A program made the translations under genes and the position numbers. The notes beneath the pieces were generated by a model. The model did not search any database. It worked only from the letters and a program-made list of their open reading frames with translations, and was not told the DNA's origin. A stretch of DNA of 64,000 bases from Neobacillus sp. PS3-12 (lineage in GTDB: Bacteria > Bacillota > Bacilli > Bacillales > Cytobacillaceae), in assembly GCF_030915385.1 (NCBI RefSeq), contig NZ_CP133268.1, positions 2,161,430-2,225,429 of the forward strand, in the 5' to 3' direction. Positions 25,744 through 33,910 of this stretch are shown piece by piece. Each line of letters begins with the position of its first letter. Positions within the stretch are counted from its first letter, which is position 1.

Positions 25744-26112
25744 TTACATTTTGGACGTCGTTGTGTATTTCTCGAGTTCTTCTTCTTTGAATCCAATAAT
25801 GACTTTTTCTCCATCTGTTAATATTGGTTTTTTCAGTAACATTCCATCAGATGATAGCAAATCTAGTAATTCTTGATCGGTTGCTGTCTTTAATTGATCC
25901 TTGATTCCTAACTCGCGGTATTTTTTCGTGCTAGTACTGAAAAAATTCTTTAATTTCAACCCGCTTTTTTCATACAGTTCCTGTAATTTTTCTCGAGATG
26001 GAGGGGTTTTTACAATATGAAATGGCTCATATGTTACTTGATGTTCATCTAACCACTTCTTTGTTTTTCTACAGGTTTGGCATTGTGGATGCCAATATAA
26101 AGTTAATCCCAT
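25744..26112 (-). CDS. ArsC/Spx/MgsR-family thioredoxin-like protein
   Basis: A 122-residue ArsC-like protein with the redox pair Cys11-Cys14 (CQTC) near the N terminus, as in B. subtilis YusI, and the family segment LLKKPILTDGEKVIIGFKEEE. ArsC-family members reduce arsenate, whereas Spx/MgsR members bind RNA polymerase. No RPI motif typical of Spx is seen, so a YusI-like reductase of unknown substrate is most likely. It follows the cupin gene by 19 bp on the same strand and is probably cotranscribed with it. Confidence 0.78.
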   Translation of the reverse strand: MGLTLYWHPQCQTCRKTKKWLDEHQVTYEPFHIVKTPPSREKLQELYEKSGLKLKNFFSTSTKKYRELGIKDQLKTATDQELLDLLSSDGMLLKKPILTDGEKVIIGFKEEELEKYTTTSKM

Positions 26113-26131
26113 CTTATACTCCCTCCCTTGT

Positions 26132-26449
26132 TTATTCTTCTGTTAAGCAGCGTATTACATATATATTGGTTTCCTCATTTGCATTCACAAAACCAATCTT
26201 CTCAGTTCCCAGAACATGAATGATATTACCTTCTTTTATTTCTGTTTCTTTCCCATCAGAAATGAACGTTCCTCCACCTTTAAGAACGTGAAAAAACATC
26301 AATGAATGTGGATGATAATGTTCAGGCATCATTTGTTTTGGTAAGAAATTCAACAGAAAACCGTTGGTAACTCCATTCTTGTAAAAATCTACTTTTGCAA
26401 ATCCTCTGTCTCTAAATCTCTTAAATTCCGAAATTTCCATGTTTTCCAA
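26132..26449 (-). CDS. Small cupin-domain protein
   Basis: A 105-residue single cupin. The first motif, PEHYHPHSLMFFHVLKGGGTF, supplies His residues for a metal, and the second, KEGNIIHVLGTEKIGFVN, is degenerate with one His. Substrate is unknown. The start is uncertain: TTG at 26449 has GGGGTGGA upstream, while ATG at 26440 lies three codons further on. It is paired with the ArsC-like gene. Confidence 0.7.
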   Translation of the reverse strand: MENMEISEFKRFRDRGFAKVDFYKNGVTNGFLLNFLPKQMMPEHYHPHSLMFFHVLKGGGTFISDGKETEIKEGNIIHVLGTEKIGFVNANEETNIYVIRCLTEE

Positions 26450-26544
26450 TCCGATCCACCCCTGTGTGAGATATTGAACTGCTTTTAGTATTTTTCATTT
26501 GGTAGAAAATCATTATAAAAAGGAAGCCAATATTACCGTCTTTC

Positions 26545-27483
26545 CTAAATTAACTCTGCCAACTTTTTAAGTACAACCGTTGATAGGACATCAATAAATT
26601 CTTCATTTGCATTAGGCATTTTTGGGCGATAATAGGCTGTTCCCAAATCATCTGTTACTGCATAGCATTCAATATCATTATCATAAAGTACCTCAAGATG
26701 GTTACAAACAAACCCAACTGGTGCATAGACAAATGCCTTATATGGATGTTCTTTGAACAATTCTCTTGTTAAGTCCTGCACATCTGGGCCAAGCCATGGA
26801 TCCGGCGTTTTCCCAGCACTCTGCCAACCAACCGTATAGTTTAGAATACCGGCACTTTCTGCAATTAAGTCCGCTGTTTCCTGCAACTGCTCGGGATAAG
26901 GATCCTGAAATTGGAGAATTTTTTCTGGCAGGCTATGTGCTGAAAAAATAAGCATCGAATCTGCTCTTTCTTCTGCCGGCATTCTGTCATAGACTTGTTG
27001 GATCATTTTACTCCAGAACGAAATAAATTTAGGCTCTTTATACCAGCTATCAATTGTAATTATGTTAGGTCCGCCTATTTTTTCCGCTGCTGCTTTTGCC
27101 CTTTCGTTATACACTTTCACACTAAAGGTTGAAAAATGTGGAGCAAGGACTAAACTTACAGCTTCCTCCATTCCATCTTCATGCATCTTTGTAACAGCAT
27201 CTTCTATAAAAGGTTCTATATGTTTTAACCCCAGATACATCTTAAATTCAATTTCATCCTGGGTTTCATTTAAGTGTTTTTCAAGTTTTGCAGCTTGCTC
27301 CCTCGTAATTTTTGCTAGCGGAGAAATTCTGCCAATTGCCTCGTATCGATCTCTTAAATCCGTCAGCAGTTCAGCCGATGGCTTTTGTCCGTGTCGTATA
27401 TCTGTATAATACCGTTCTAAATCCTCTTCTTTTTCCGGAGTGCCATAGGCCATGATGAGCAGGCCCATTTTCTTTTTCACCAT
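26545..27483 (-). CDS. hemH: Coproporphyrin III ferrochelatase
   Basis: A 312-residue ferrochelatase of the monoderm type (also called CpfC), which inserts ferrous iron into coproporphyrin III. Tyr13 in MAYGTP, His183 in SAHSLPEKI and Glu264 in [10 protein letters not shown] sit at the positions reported for the B. subtilis enzyme. AGAGGTGCGGGAAAA precedes the ATG. In Bacillus hemH is usually linked to hemE and hemY; here it stands alone, so a second copy elsewhere is possible. Placement opposite ric links haem and iron-sulfur repair. Confidence 0.93.
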   Translation of the reverse strand: MVKKKMGLLIMAYGTPEKEEDLERYYTDIRHGQKPSAELLTDLRDRYEAIGRISPLAKITREQAAKLEKHLNETQDEIEFKMYLGLKHIEPFIEDAVTKMHEDGMEEAVSLVLAPHFSTFSVKVYNERAKAAAEKIGGPNIITIDSWYKEPKFISFWSKMIQQVYDRMPAEERADSMLIFSAHSLPEKILQFQDPYPEQLQETADLIAESAGILNYTVGWQSAGKTPDPWLGPDVQDLTRELFKEHPYKAFVYAPVGFVCNHLEVLYDNDIECYAVTDDLGTAYYRPKMPNANEEFIDVLSTVVLKKLAELI

Positions 27484-27562
27484 TTTTCCCGCACCTCTTT
27501 TATATATATACTCTTTGAATTAGAGTTGATTTCCCTCGGCTTACTTTGAGCCTTAATAGAAT

Positions 27563-27586
27563 GCCCTTGAGACATTTCTCAAGGGC
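27563..27586. promoter_or_regulatory. Perfect 10-bp inverted repeat between hemH and ric
   Basis: GCCCTTGAGA and TCTCAAGGGC flank a 4-base loop. There is no T run on either side, so it could be an operator or RNA hairpin in the hemH leader. Function unknown. Confidence 0.45.
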
Positions 27587-27666
27587 AACAGGTAAACTGG
27601 GGAAGTTTACTTCTATAAAAGGGATGTAAGTCAGTAATGATCATAACTTATGATTCCTAAAAAAGT

Positions 27667-27694
27667 ATTGACGGCCGTCAATTTTTTCTATAAT
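27667..27694 (+). promoter_or_regulatory. Palindrome overlapping a candidate promoter upstream of ric
   Basis: ATTGACGGCCGTCAAT is a perfect 16-bp palindrome. Its TTGACG could serve as a -35 element to TATAAT at 27689, though the spacing is short (15 bp). Confidence 0.4.
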
Positions 27695-27734
27695 TTCGTC
27701 CAAATAGAAGTTGGTTATAAATTTCCAAAAAAAA

Positions 27735-27776
27735 TTGATCTTGGTCAAGGGAGCAATCCTCGGTATGAACTAGAAT
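27735..27776 (+). promoter_or_regulatory. FNR/DNR-like site and -10 element of ric
   Basis: TTGATCTTGGTCAA (27735-27748) resembles TTGAT-N4-ATCAA boxes with one difference. TAGAAT at 27771 would put a start near 27783 and the site centre at about -41.5, the class II activator position. Confidence 0.45.
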
Positions 27777-27839
27777 GAAGGCATAGCAAGAAGGAGCCTA
27801 AACAAATAACTTTTTAAAAATACCGAGGAGGATTTTATC

Positions 27840-28538
27840 ATGAAACAAATTATCGCTATCAACAGCCAAACAAAACTGGGTGAACTAGTCACGTATTTCC
27901 CTGCCATTACTTCACGCCTGAATGAACTCCACATTGACTATTGTTGTCAAGGTGATCGTACACTTGAAGCTGCCATTGAAGCCGCAGGGATCACATCAGA
28001 TTTCATTACTGAAGTACAGAATGGATACGACGAATTTTTAGCTAGACCTGACAAAGAAATACCTGTAACAGAGCTTTCAGATGAAGAGCTTATCGATCTC
28101 ATCCTTGATACCCACCATCAACCGGAGCGTGTTCTGTTAAAGGAATTGGAACAGCTCATGAATAAGATTTTGCTTGCTCACTATGATCATGATAAAAATC
28201 TGGTTTTGATGCTGCACCGAAGCTTTAACGAATTAAAAATGGAGTTAGAGGAGCATTTCGTTAAGGAAGAAAGAGAAATTTTTCCAGCAATGCGAAAACC
28301 TAATAAAACTTCGGAAGACAGGTTGGCAATCGGTTCAATCATTCATGAATTGGAAGCTGAACACGATGGTGCCGGGGATATTATTAAACATTTAATGAAA
28401 GAAACCGACGATTTCACACCGCCAGAGTTCGCTTGCCCCACTATGATGGCTGTGTATGCGAAACTCCATGAATTGGCAGATGATATTTTCCTTCATATTG
28501 CAAAAGAAAACAGCGTTCTTTTCAAGCGTTACGAATAA
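27840..28538 (+). CDS. ric: Iron-sulfur cluster repair di-iron protein (Ric/ScdA/YtfE)
   Basis: A 232-residue protein. The N-terminal ScdA domain has the HIDYCCQGDRTL motif (residues 35-46). The C-terminal hemerythrin-like domain carries iron ligands in DTHHQPERVLL, HYDHDKNL, EEHFVKEEREIFPAM, HELEAEHDGAG and HIAKENSVLF. The family repairs iron-sulfur clusters damaged by NO or oxidants. TACCGAGGAGGATTTTATC precedes the ATG. It is monocistronic with an FNR/DNR-like site upstream, and complements norZ at 17 kb in a nitrosative-stress response. Confidence 0.95.
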   Translation: MKQIIAINSQTKLGELVTYFPAITSRLNELHIDYCCQGDRTLEAAIEAAGITSDFITEVQNGYDEFLARPDKEIPVTELSDEELIDLILDTHHQPERVLLKELEQLMNKILLAHYDHDKNLVLMLHRSFNELKMELEEHFVKEEREIFPAMRKPNKTSEDRLAIGSIIHELEAEHDGAGDIIKHLMKETDDFTPPEFACPTMMAVYAKLHELADDIFLHIAKENSVLFKRYE

Positions 28539-28552
28539 AATTCCTTTATAGT

Positions 28553-28589
28553 AAAAATGACTGCATCCAACCTGATGCAGTCATTTTTT
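28553..28589. terminator. Bidirectional terminator between ric and queT
   Basis: AAAATGACTGCATC pairs with GATGCAGTCATTTTTT around a 7-nt loop, with T on both sides, between convergent genes. Confidence 0.88.
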
Positions 28590-28594
28590 ATCTA

Positions 28595-29080
28595 TTAAAC
28601 CATTTTTTCAAAGTGAACTCGTTTGTTGACCACGTACATGACCAGCATCCCAGCTGCCATGACGACGAATTCTCCGATCGCGGTAGTGAGCCAAGTGAAC
28701 AGGAATGGCAAGTGAAAAGCCAAATTCAACTCCAAGGCAATGAAGAACATGGTAACCGTGAAGACGAGCGTATTGACGATCATTCTGGCCCACATCCCTT
28801 TGACAAAATGGGAAACAGAAATGGTAATCAGCAGGGCAATCAAGGATTGGCCGACACCGAAAATGAGGTCATAAGCTTTCATCGGCGAAAAGAATAAGTT
28901 CGTTAAAAATACACCCAGAATGATGCCGTAGAGGTATTTTTTATTAAAAACAATGAGGTGATTGAACATTTCGGAAACCCGAAACTGGATTTGTGTAAAC
29001 CCAAACGGCTGAATCAGAGCCGAGACGGCAATGTACAGAGCTGCCAAAACACCATTGGTGACAATTGATTTAACTTTCAT
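28595..29080 (-). CDS. queT: QueT-family queuosine precursor transporter
   Basis: A 161-residue membrane protein with five or six helices; FRVSEMFNHLIVF and FLTNLFFSPMKAYDLIFGVGQS are typical of QueT, an ECF-type substrate-binding component. It imports queuosine precursors for tRNA modification. The preQ1 riboswitch directly upstream supports the assignment. No ECF ATPase genes are nearby, consistent with shared energising modules. Confidence 0.93.
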   Translation of the reverse strand: MKVKSIVTNGVLAALYIAVSALIQPFGFTQIQFRVSEMFNHLIVFNKKYLYGIILGVFLTNLFFSPMKAYDLIFGVGQSLIALLITISVSHFVKGMWARMIVNTLVFTVTMFFIALELNLAFHLPFLFTWLTTAIGEFVVMAAGMLVMYVVNKRVHFEKMV

Positions 29081-29090
29081 CTAAAAATCT

Positions 29091-29130
29091 CCTTAGTTTT
29101 TTTTCGTGGGAGGTTCTCGAACCACGTTTT
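29091..29130 (-). promoter_or_regulatory. preQ1-I riboswitch overlapping the queT ribosome-binding site
   Basis: On the minus strand a CGTGG...CCACG stem with loop TTCGAGAACCTC is followed by an A-rich tail ending AAAACTAAGGAG. That is the preQ1-I pseudoknot layout, with the ribosome-binding site inside the tail, so control is probably translational. Confidence 0.9.
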
Positions 29131-29443
29131 CACAGATTAAAATTTTAGTATAAAGAAAGAAATAAAGCAATAACCCCCCGAGGGAAGAATCCGCTGCTTA
29201 TTTTGCTTGTGCTCATTCACTTTCCCCAAGAACGGGCAGAACCGAAACTTCCCGTTTTTCCAATGCTTTTATATGTGGCATCCCCTCTCAGCTTTCCATA
29301 TCTTGTATACTCTATAAACTACGTGTAAATAGGGTAATCATTCAACTTGAAAAACTAATGACAAACGTAACTATCGGAACCTTAATTATCTTGTTAAACT
29401 TCAAATGGATTGATAAATAATCATTTGAAATGGAGGAATTTCC
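29131..29443. other. Intergenic region between divergent queT and the nitronate monooxygenase gene
   Basis: AT-rich, holding the queT promoter side and the monooxygenase ribosome-binding site (GGAGGAATTTCC before TTG 29444). No further gene or strong hairpin seen. Confidence 0.5.
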
Positions 29444-30415
29444 TTGAATTTTCCACAGTTAAAAATTGGACATATGACTCCAAAAGTACCCATTCTCCAG
29501 GGAGGTATGGGTGTAGGTATATCATTGAGCAAACTTGCTTCAGCAGTTGCAAACGCTGGGGGAATTGGAATTATATCTGGTACAGGAATTTCCGTTGATG
29601 AAATGCGTACCCATATTCGCAAAGCTAAAAACTCGATCAAACAAGGATACATTGGTGTAAATGTTTTATTTGCCATGAATGATTTTGCTGAAAAAATGAA
29701 AGCCGCTCTCGAGGAAAAAGTAGATTTCATTATTTCCGGAGCAGGAATTTCAAGAGATATGTACGCATGGGGCAAACAAGCCGGGATTCCAGTTTTATCT
29801 ATTGTTTCTTCTGCTAAACTAGCCAAAATTTCCGAAAGACTTGGAGCAGCTGCTGTTGTCGTTGAAGGATTCGAAGCTGGTGGACATCTTGGAACAGACA
29901 GGCCTATGTTTGATATTCTTCCAGAAGTAGTCGAAGCTGTTTCCATACCTGTCATTGCTGCAGGTGGGATTTTGACTGGCGAGGATATTGCGAAAGCTCT
30001 TGAAATGGGGGCATCTGGTGTACAAATGGGCACAAGATTTGTCGCAAGTCACGAATGTGATGCTCCTTTGGCCTTCAAGCAAAAATATGTCGATGCAAAA
30101 AAAGAAGATATTCGTCTAATTAAAACATCCGTAGGTCTGCCAGGAAGAGCGATATCGAACTCTTTCCTTGATAAGATCACTGGTCCTGACAAAGTAAAAA
30201 TAAAATCATGCCAAGATTGCCTCAAAAATTGTTCATACAGCTTCTGCACAATGGATTCTTTGTTAAACGTTGTAAATGGTGATGTGGAAAATGGACTGGT
30301 CTTTGCGGGAGCGAGAGTCCACGAAATAAAAGAAATTCTTTCTGTCCAACAAATCATTGATAACCTTACTGCAGAATATCGTGAAGCAGCTGGGTTGATG
30401 CTGGCCCATGCATGA
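29444..30415 (+). CDS. Nitronate monooxygenase / FabK-like flavoprotein
   Basis: A 323-residue FMN-dependent TIM-barrel protein of the 2-nitropropane dioxygenase/FabK family. It shows PILQGGMGVGIS at the start, ISGAGISRDMYAW, the flavin-binding VVVEGFEAGGHLGTDRP and IPVIAAGGILTGEDIAKAL. A Cys-rich stretch CQDCLKNCSYSFC near residue 250 characterises a clostridial/bacillar subfamily and could bind metal. Such enzymes oxidise toxic nitronates or reduce enoyl groups; the choice is unclear. TTG start at 29444 with a strong ribosome-binding site; an intact terminator follows. Confidence 0.82.
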   Translation: MNFPQLKIGHMTPKVPILQGGMGVGISLSKLASAVANAGGIGIISGTGISVDEMRTHIRKAKNSIKQGYIGVNVLFAMNDFAEKMKAALEEKVDFIISGAGISRDMYAWGKQAGIPVLSIVSSAKLAKISERLGAAAVVVEGFEAGGHLGTDRPMFDILPEVVEAVSIPVIAAGGILTGEDIAKALEMGASGVQMGTRFVASHECDAPLAFKQKYVDAKKEDIRLIKTSVGLPGRAISNSFLDKITGPDKVKIKSCQDCLKNCSYSFCTMDSLLNVVNGDVENGLVFAGARVHEIKEILSVQQIIDNLTAEYREAAGLMLAHA

Positions 30416-30462
30416 CTTGAAATAGGCCGACACTATTGCCGAGTGAACTACCCACCTTTGAT

Positions 30463-30504
30463 AGCTCAAATCATTGAAAAATAATCAATGATTTGAGCTT
30501 TCAC
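30463..30504 (+). terminator. Terminator after the nitronate monooxygenase gene
   Basis: AGCTCAAATCATTGA and TCAATGATTTGAGCT form a perfect 15-bp stem with a 7-nt loop, followed by a short T-containing tail. Confidence 0.8.
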
Positions 30505-30510
30505 AAGGCA

Positions 30511-30556
30511 ATATTATTAAAAAAAGTGGGGTCTGACCCACTTTTTTTAATAATAT
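30511..30556. terminator. Perfect 20-bp inverted repeat, GGGGTCTGACCC type
   Basis: ATATTATTAAAAAAAGTGGG and its exact complement flank a 6-base loop. A and T runs on both sides let it terminate in either direction. Its core matches the repeat family seen at 16542. Confidence 0.75.
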
Positions 30557-30569
30557 TGAGAAATGAATA

Positions 30570-30718
30570 GCTTCGGACAAATGAAGGTAAAATTACCGCA
30601 GTGATGTCCGAAGTTTGGGCAACTTCGGACTAAGAAAAGCAAAATTACCACAGCCGTGTCCGAAGTTAGGGAAACTTCAGACAGAGAAAAGCAAAATTAC
30701 CGCAGCCGTGTCCGAAGT
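30570..30718. repeat. Three-unit 52-bp-period hairpin array (CTTCGGACA family)
   Basis: CTTCGGAC, CTTCGGAC and CTTCAGAC start at 30571, 30623 and 30675. Their inverted partners TGTCCGAAG start at 30605, 30657 and 30709. All offsets are 52 bp. Unit interiors share AAAATTACC-CAG-CG. The array lies between convergent stops, 33 bp from the htrA stop. Confidence 0.95.
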
Positions 30719-30750
30719 AAAGCATCTTCTTACTGAGAGTTTCGTACTGC

Positions 30751-32010
30751 TTAGTTTACCGCTTTCGCATCAAGCTTTACCAAAATATGTAAAAACCTGC
30801 CGTTGTGGTAAAAGCCGATATTTACCTCTTCCCCGATTTTGACTTTTGTATATAAATATTTCCTTAAAACCGATGAACTGGTCATTCTTGTTCCATTCAT
30901 GGATACGATAATATCTTCCTTTTTCAATCCTTTGACGGCCGCAGCAGATTGCGGGTCGAGATCAATAATCACAACGCCCTTCGTCACTTTTTTCGGGAGG
31001 TTTTTCAAATATGCTCGTGGAAAATCACTTACATCCAAAAAGTCTGCACCAAGATATGGCCGTTCGATTTTGCCATTTTGGATTAATTGGTTGATGATGG
31101 GAACCGCATCATTGCTTGGAATCGCGAAGCCTATACCTTCAACACCGAGTTTAGCAATTTTTAACGTATTGATTCCCATGACCAAGCCTTGATCGTTGAG
31201 CAAGGCACCCCCGCTGTTACCAGGGCTAATGGCAGCATCCGTCTGAATCACATTCATGCCCCAATTACCATCCAATGTTGTCTCGGAAACGGTTCGATTG
31301 GTCCCACTCACAATTCCCGATGTGACGGTTCTTGATAAGTTGAGTCCAAGCGGATCACCGATTGCAAATACCAGATCCCCGGGATGGATAGTAGATGAAT
31401 CGCCAAATTGGGCAATACGGGTAATACCCTTGGAGTGAATTGCCAGAACGGCGAGATCCGATAAATCGTCCGCCCCCACCAATGTTGCATCCGTCTTTGT
31501 TCCATTATAGAGCGAGACGACAATTCTGGAACTATTCTCAATCACATGATGATTGGTTACAATGTAAACGGTATTTTCCTTTGTTTGAAAAATAATGCCT
31601 GATCCGGTCTCATCTGGCTGGGCGTTCGCTTTTATTCCATTAAAATTGCCCAAACGACCAAAGAGAGAATTTTCACTAGTTGGCTGTTGATAATTTTCAA
31701 TGCTAACAATCGCTTTTGAAACATCGGCAACCATATCAGTAACCGAACCTGATGACCTGGCAAAAGCCACTGACTGCTCGCTTGCAGTGCTGCTAAGCTT
31801 ATTCCCATAGCCTATATAAGGAAGAACGGTTAAGGTGACAACAGAACCAATAACCCCAGCTGCAATGATGGAAACAATAGGTTTAAAATGAAATCGTTTC
31901 AACCCACCATTATTCTTATCTCGATCTAAGTGGTTCTCCGATGGGTTTGGTGCATGCAATCCTGTTACAGTGGATAAATGTTCCTTTTTTATTGTATTGA
32001 AATCCATCAT
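30751..32010 (-). CDS. HtrA-like serine protease
   Basis: A protease of about 419 residues with a cytoplasmic N-terminal stretch, one transmembrane helix (IVSIIAAGVIGSVVTLTVL), a trypsin-like domain with the catalytic triad (His in TNHHVIEN, Asp in DDLSDLAVLAI, Ser in GNSGGAL) and a C-terminal PDZ domain. It degrades or chaperones misfolded exported proteins, as HtrA/HtrB/YyxA do in B. subtilis. The frame is open to 32073, but those first 21 codons come from a repeat element; ATG at 32010, after AGAAGTGG, is the likelier start. Paralogue assignment is uncertain. Confidence 0.9.
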   Translation of the reverse strand: MMDFNTIKKEHLSTVTGLHAPNPSENHLDRDKNNGGLKRFHFKPIVSIIAAGVIGSVVTLTVLPYIGYGNKLSSTASEQSVAFARSSGSVTDMVADVSKAIVSIENYQQPTSENSLFGRLGNFNGIKANAQPDETGSGIIFQTKENTVYIVTNHHVIENSSRIVVSLYNGTKTDATLVGADDLSDLAVLAIHSKGITRIAQFGDSSTIHPGDLVFAIGDPLGLNLSRTVTSGIVSGTNRTVSETTLDGNWGMNVIQTDAAISPGNSGGALLNDQGLVMGINTLKIAKLGVEGIGFAIPSNDAVPIINQLIQNGKIERPYLGADFLDVSDFPRAYLKNLPKKVTKGVVIIDLDPQSAAAVKGLKKEDIIVSMNGTRMTSSSVLRKYLYTKVKIGEEVNIGFYHNGRFLHILVKLDAKAVN

Positions 32011-32027
32011 GCCACTTCTCTCTTTTT

Positions 32028-32231
32028 GAACACGGGGACGGTTCCTGTGTTTCATTTTTGGCGAAAAACCCATAAAAATTCAGAATGGTTTTAACACGGT
32101 TTGTTGAATACTGCATGTGGTTGTCATTAAGCCATGATGCGAAGATTTTTGGTGTATCCCCGAGTCTTATATATGAAGAATTGAAACACTGGGAAGGTTA
32201 GACTGAAACGTGGGAACCGTCCCGATGTTTC
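32028..32231. repeat. About 204-bp interspersed repeat, copy A
   Basis: It starts GAACACGGGGACGGTTCC and ends in the inverted form GGAACCGTCCC-GATGTTTC. The 136-bp stretch between GGCGAAAAACCC and GGTTAGACTGAAAC matches copy B at 40141 without an indel. It lies between htrA and the CPBP gene and encodes that gene's last codons. Confidence 0.9.
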
Positions 32232-32959
32232 AAAAATATTTTTATATTTTTCCCACGGAGAGTCAAATACACAAAATAGAATCCAGTGATCATTATGTTA
32301 AAAGTAATAATTTCTGTGTGTGTATATCCAACCATTGATATGTTGGCAACGAAGTTATACAAAATATGAGTAATAATACAGACTGTCAGATTTCCACTAG
32401 CTAAAATGACGATCATAAACATAAAGCCTACAACAAATGCATTAACGATTTGAAGGAGTGTATCCCCTCCAGATTGGGCAATTGCTACCATACTAACGAT
32501 GTGCCCGATGGCAAAGGTAAAACTAATGAAAGCAACGACTAAATAATGGTTCCACTTCTTTTCCAGTGCTTTGAACATGAGGCCGCGAAAGATGACTTCC
32601 TCCATAAACCCCACGCCTATATACATCATGGCCAAAGATGCAATTGCCGTTGCGGATAATGATGTGTTGATCCCGTAAAGTAAATTTAAAAAGGGTAATA
32701 TGAGCAAAGGAATATAAAACAACATGACAGATGACTTTTCTGTAGACTTTGTCAAAAGCCCTATATTCTCAGAAATATGAGTCCTTTTTAAATAAATAAA
32801 GCAAACAACGCCTAATATCAAATTAGGAATAGCACTTACCAAGTGAAATTCTATATTCATTGCACTAGCTATATTGTCTGTAATGGTGTTAAGGACCAGA
32901 TAAATTCCTAACCAAACAAGTGAATGTAAAACGGCATTTCTTTCATAAAGTTTTTTCAA
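32198..32959 (-). CDS. CPBP-family intramembrane metalloprotease
   Basis: A 253-residue protein with about seven helices. The Abi/CAAX signature EEVIFRGLMF carries the catalytic Glu pair and Arg; later histidines in FAIGHIVSM and ITHILYNFV complete the site. In Gram-positives such proteases are linked to peptide maturation or bacteriocin immunity; the substrate here is unknown. TTG at 32959 follows AAAGGAGGAAATTATC. The last eight residues (RDGSHVSV) and the stop come from the interspersed repeat, so the native C terminus has been replaced. Confidence 0.82.
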   Translation of the reverse strand: MKKLYERNAVLHSLVWLGIYLVLNTITDNIASAMNIEFHLVSAIPNLILGVVCFIYLKRTHISENIGLLTKSTEKSSVMLFYIPLLILPFLNLLYGINTSLSATAIASLAMMYIGVGFMEEVIFRGLMFKALEKKWNHYLVVAFISFTFAIGHIVSMVAIAQSGGDTLLQIVNAFVVGFMFMIVILASGNLTVCIITHILYNFVANISMVGYTHTEIITFNIMITGFYFVYLTLRGKNIKIFLKHRDGSHVSV

Positions 32960-33875
32960 GATAATTTCCTCCTTTAACGTCCTTTTTTACAAATTCAAAT
33001 ACCACAGACCTTCACATGGCTGAATTAATAAGGCACTCTAAGGTGGACTAAGAATCTGAAAACTCTTATGTCAAGTTTATATTACATCTAAATACCTATG
33101 ATATTAATTGGAAAAATTACAAATTCGTGAAAGGATCCATTTTTAACCAATATCTGAATTTTAAAATGGACTAATTGGTGCGTTTGGCGTTTTTCAAGAA
33201 TAGAGACCTAAAATGGTTATGTTCTTATTCTTCACACACACTTGATCGGTTCTTTAAAAGTTAGTTCATCCACCTCTGAAACGACCTTTTACCTATGGGT
33301 ATAGATAATTTTGTTGAGAAAAAAGGAGTGTTACTTTTAAATGATTTGGGAATGTCTATTTCCTATTGAGGATATTTTTAACAGACGAAGTACAAAAAAA
33401 CAAGAATATTGTCGAATAATATAAGCGTTAAGCAAAAAGTCCGATCACACTTAACTTAATAAGCAAGACATCGAGGTAATAAAGACCCACTGAAAGAGGT
33501 AAAAAGTAAACTTTCTTACGCCCCAATACGATTTCTCTATATGCCTTCAACTTACCCATACATATGTCATTACTAATAAAATGGCAAATTTTAAATTTTT
33601 TGAGGTGCGAATATGTCAAAAAATCATAAAAATAAAGTGTTAGAGAAGAAAAAAAGAAGGAAATACTTGTTCGTAGATTAGATTTGCTGTTGAAACAAAA
33701 CAGAAAATTGAGAATTCATGAAAAAGAATCTAAGATGATAGATATCTTGAGCTAGATTAATGGGCTGAATTTTACTTCCAATCTTTTATGGTTTGAAACT
33801 CAAACCACCTTAATATGCAGTTCTTTTTTGCTACAAAAAGAACTGCTGGTGACAGAGGGGGGAACACGGGGAAGG
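32960..33875. other. 916-bp region without an intact recognised gene
   Basis: It holds a 27-codon frame at 33341-33424 behind AAGGAGTG, a frameshifted short frame at 33613-33755, and the start of a short repeat copy. No family was recognised in either frame; a 63-codon minus-strand frame at 33428-33619 lacks convincing signals. Confidence 0.45.
33613..33755 (+). pseudogene. Small basic protein gene with a homopolymer frameshift
   Basis: ATG 33613, preceded by GAGGTG, gives a Lys-rich start that stops after 22 codons. Adding one A to the seven-A run at about 33650 yields 47 codons ending in ESKMIDILS, a helical charged peptide. Family not recognised. The case rests on the ribosome-binding site and the continuous second frame. 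Confidence 0.3.
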
Positions 33876-33910
33876 TTAGACTGAAACGTCGGAACCGTCC
33901 CGATATTTCC
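33859..33910. repeat. Interspersed repeat, internally deleted copy C
   Basis: The left end GGAACACGGGG is joined directly to the right-end sequence AAGGTTAGACTGAAACG and the closing GGAACCGTCCCGATATTTCC. The whole core seen in copies A and B is missing. Confidence 0.8.

Noticed and set aside
25744..26112. Spx regulator
   Set aside because: The CXXC fits, but length and the lack of an RPI motif suit a YusI-like ArsC-family protein better.
29401..30033. 210-codon minus-strand frame opposite the nitronate monooxygenase gene
   Set aside because: Pro/Ser/Ala-rich antisense shadow of a well-conserved plus-strand gene.
31916..32116. 66-codon frame across the start of htrA and repeat copy A
   Set aside because: It crosses the repeat and is out of frame with htrA. 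Its middle part is the repeat-core frame, reported as part of the repeat.
33428..33619. 63-codon minus-strand frame in the 33-kb gap
   Set aside because: No ribosome-binding site and no recognised family; composition follows the AT-rich gap.
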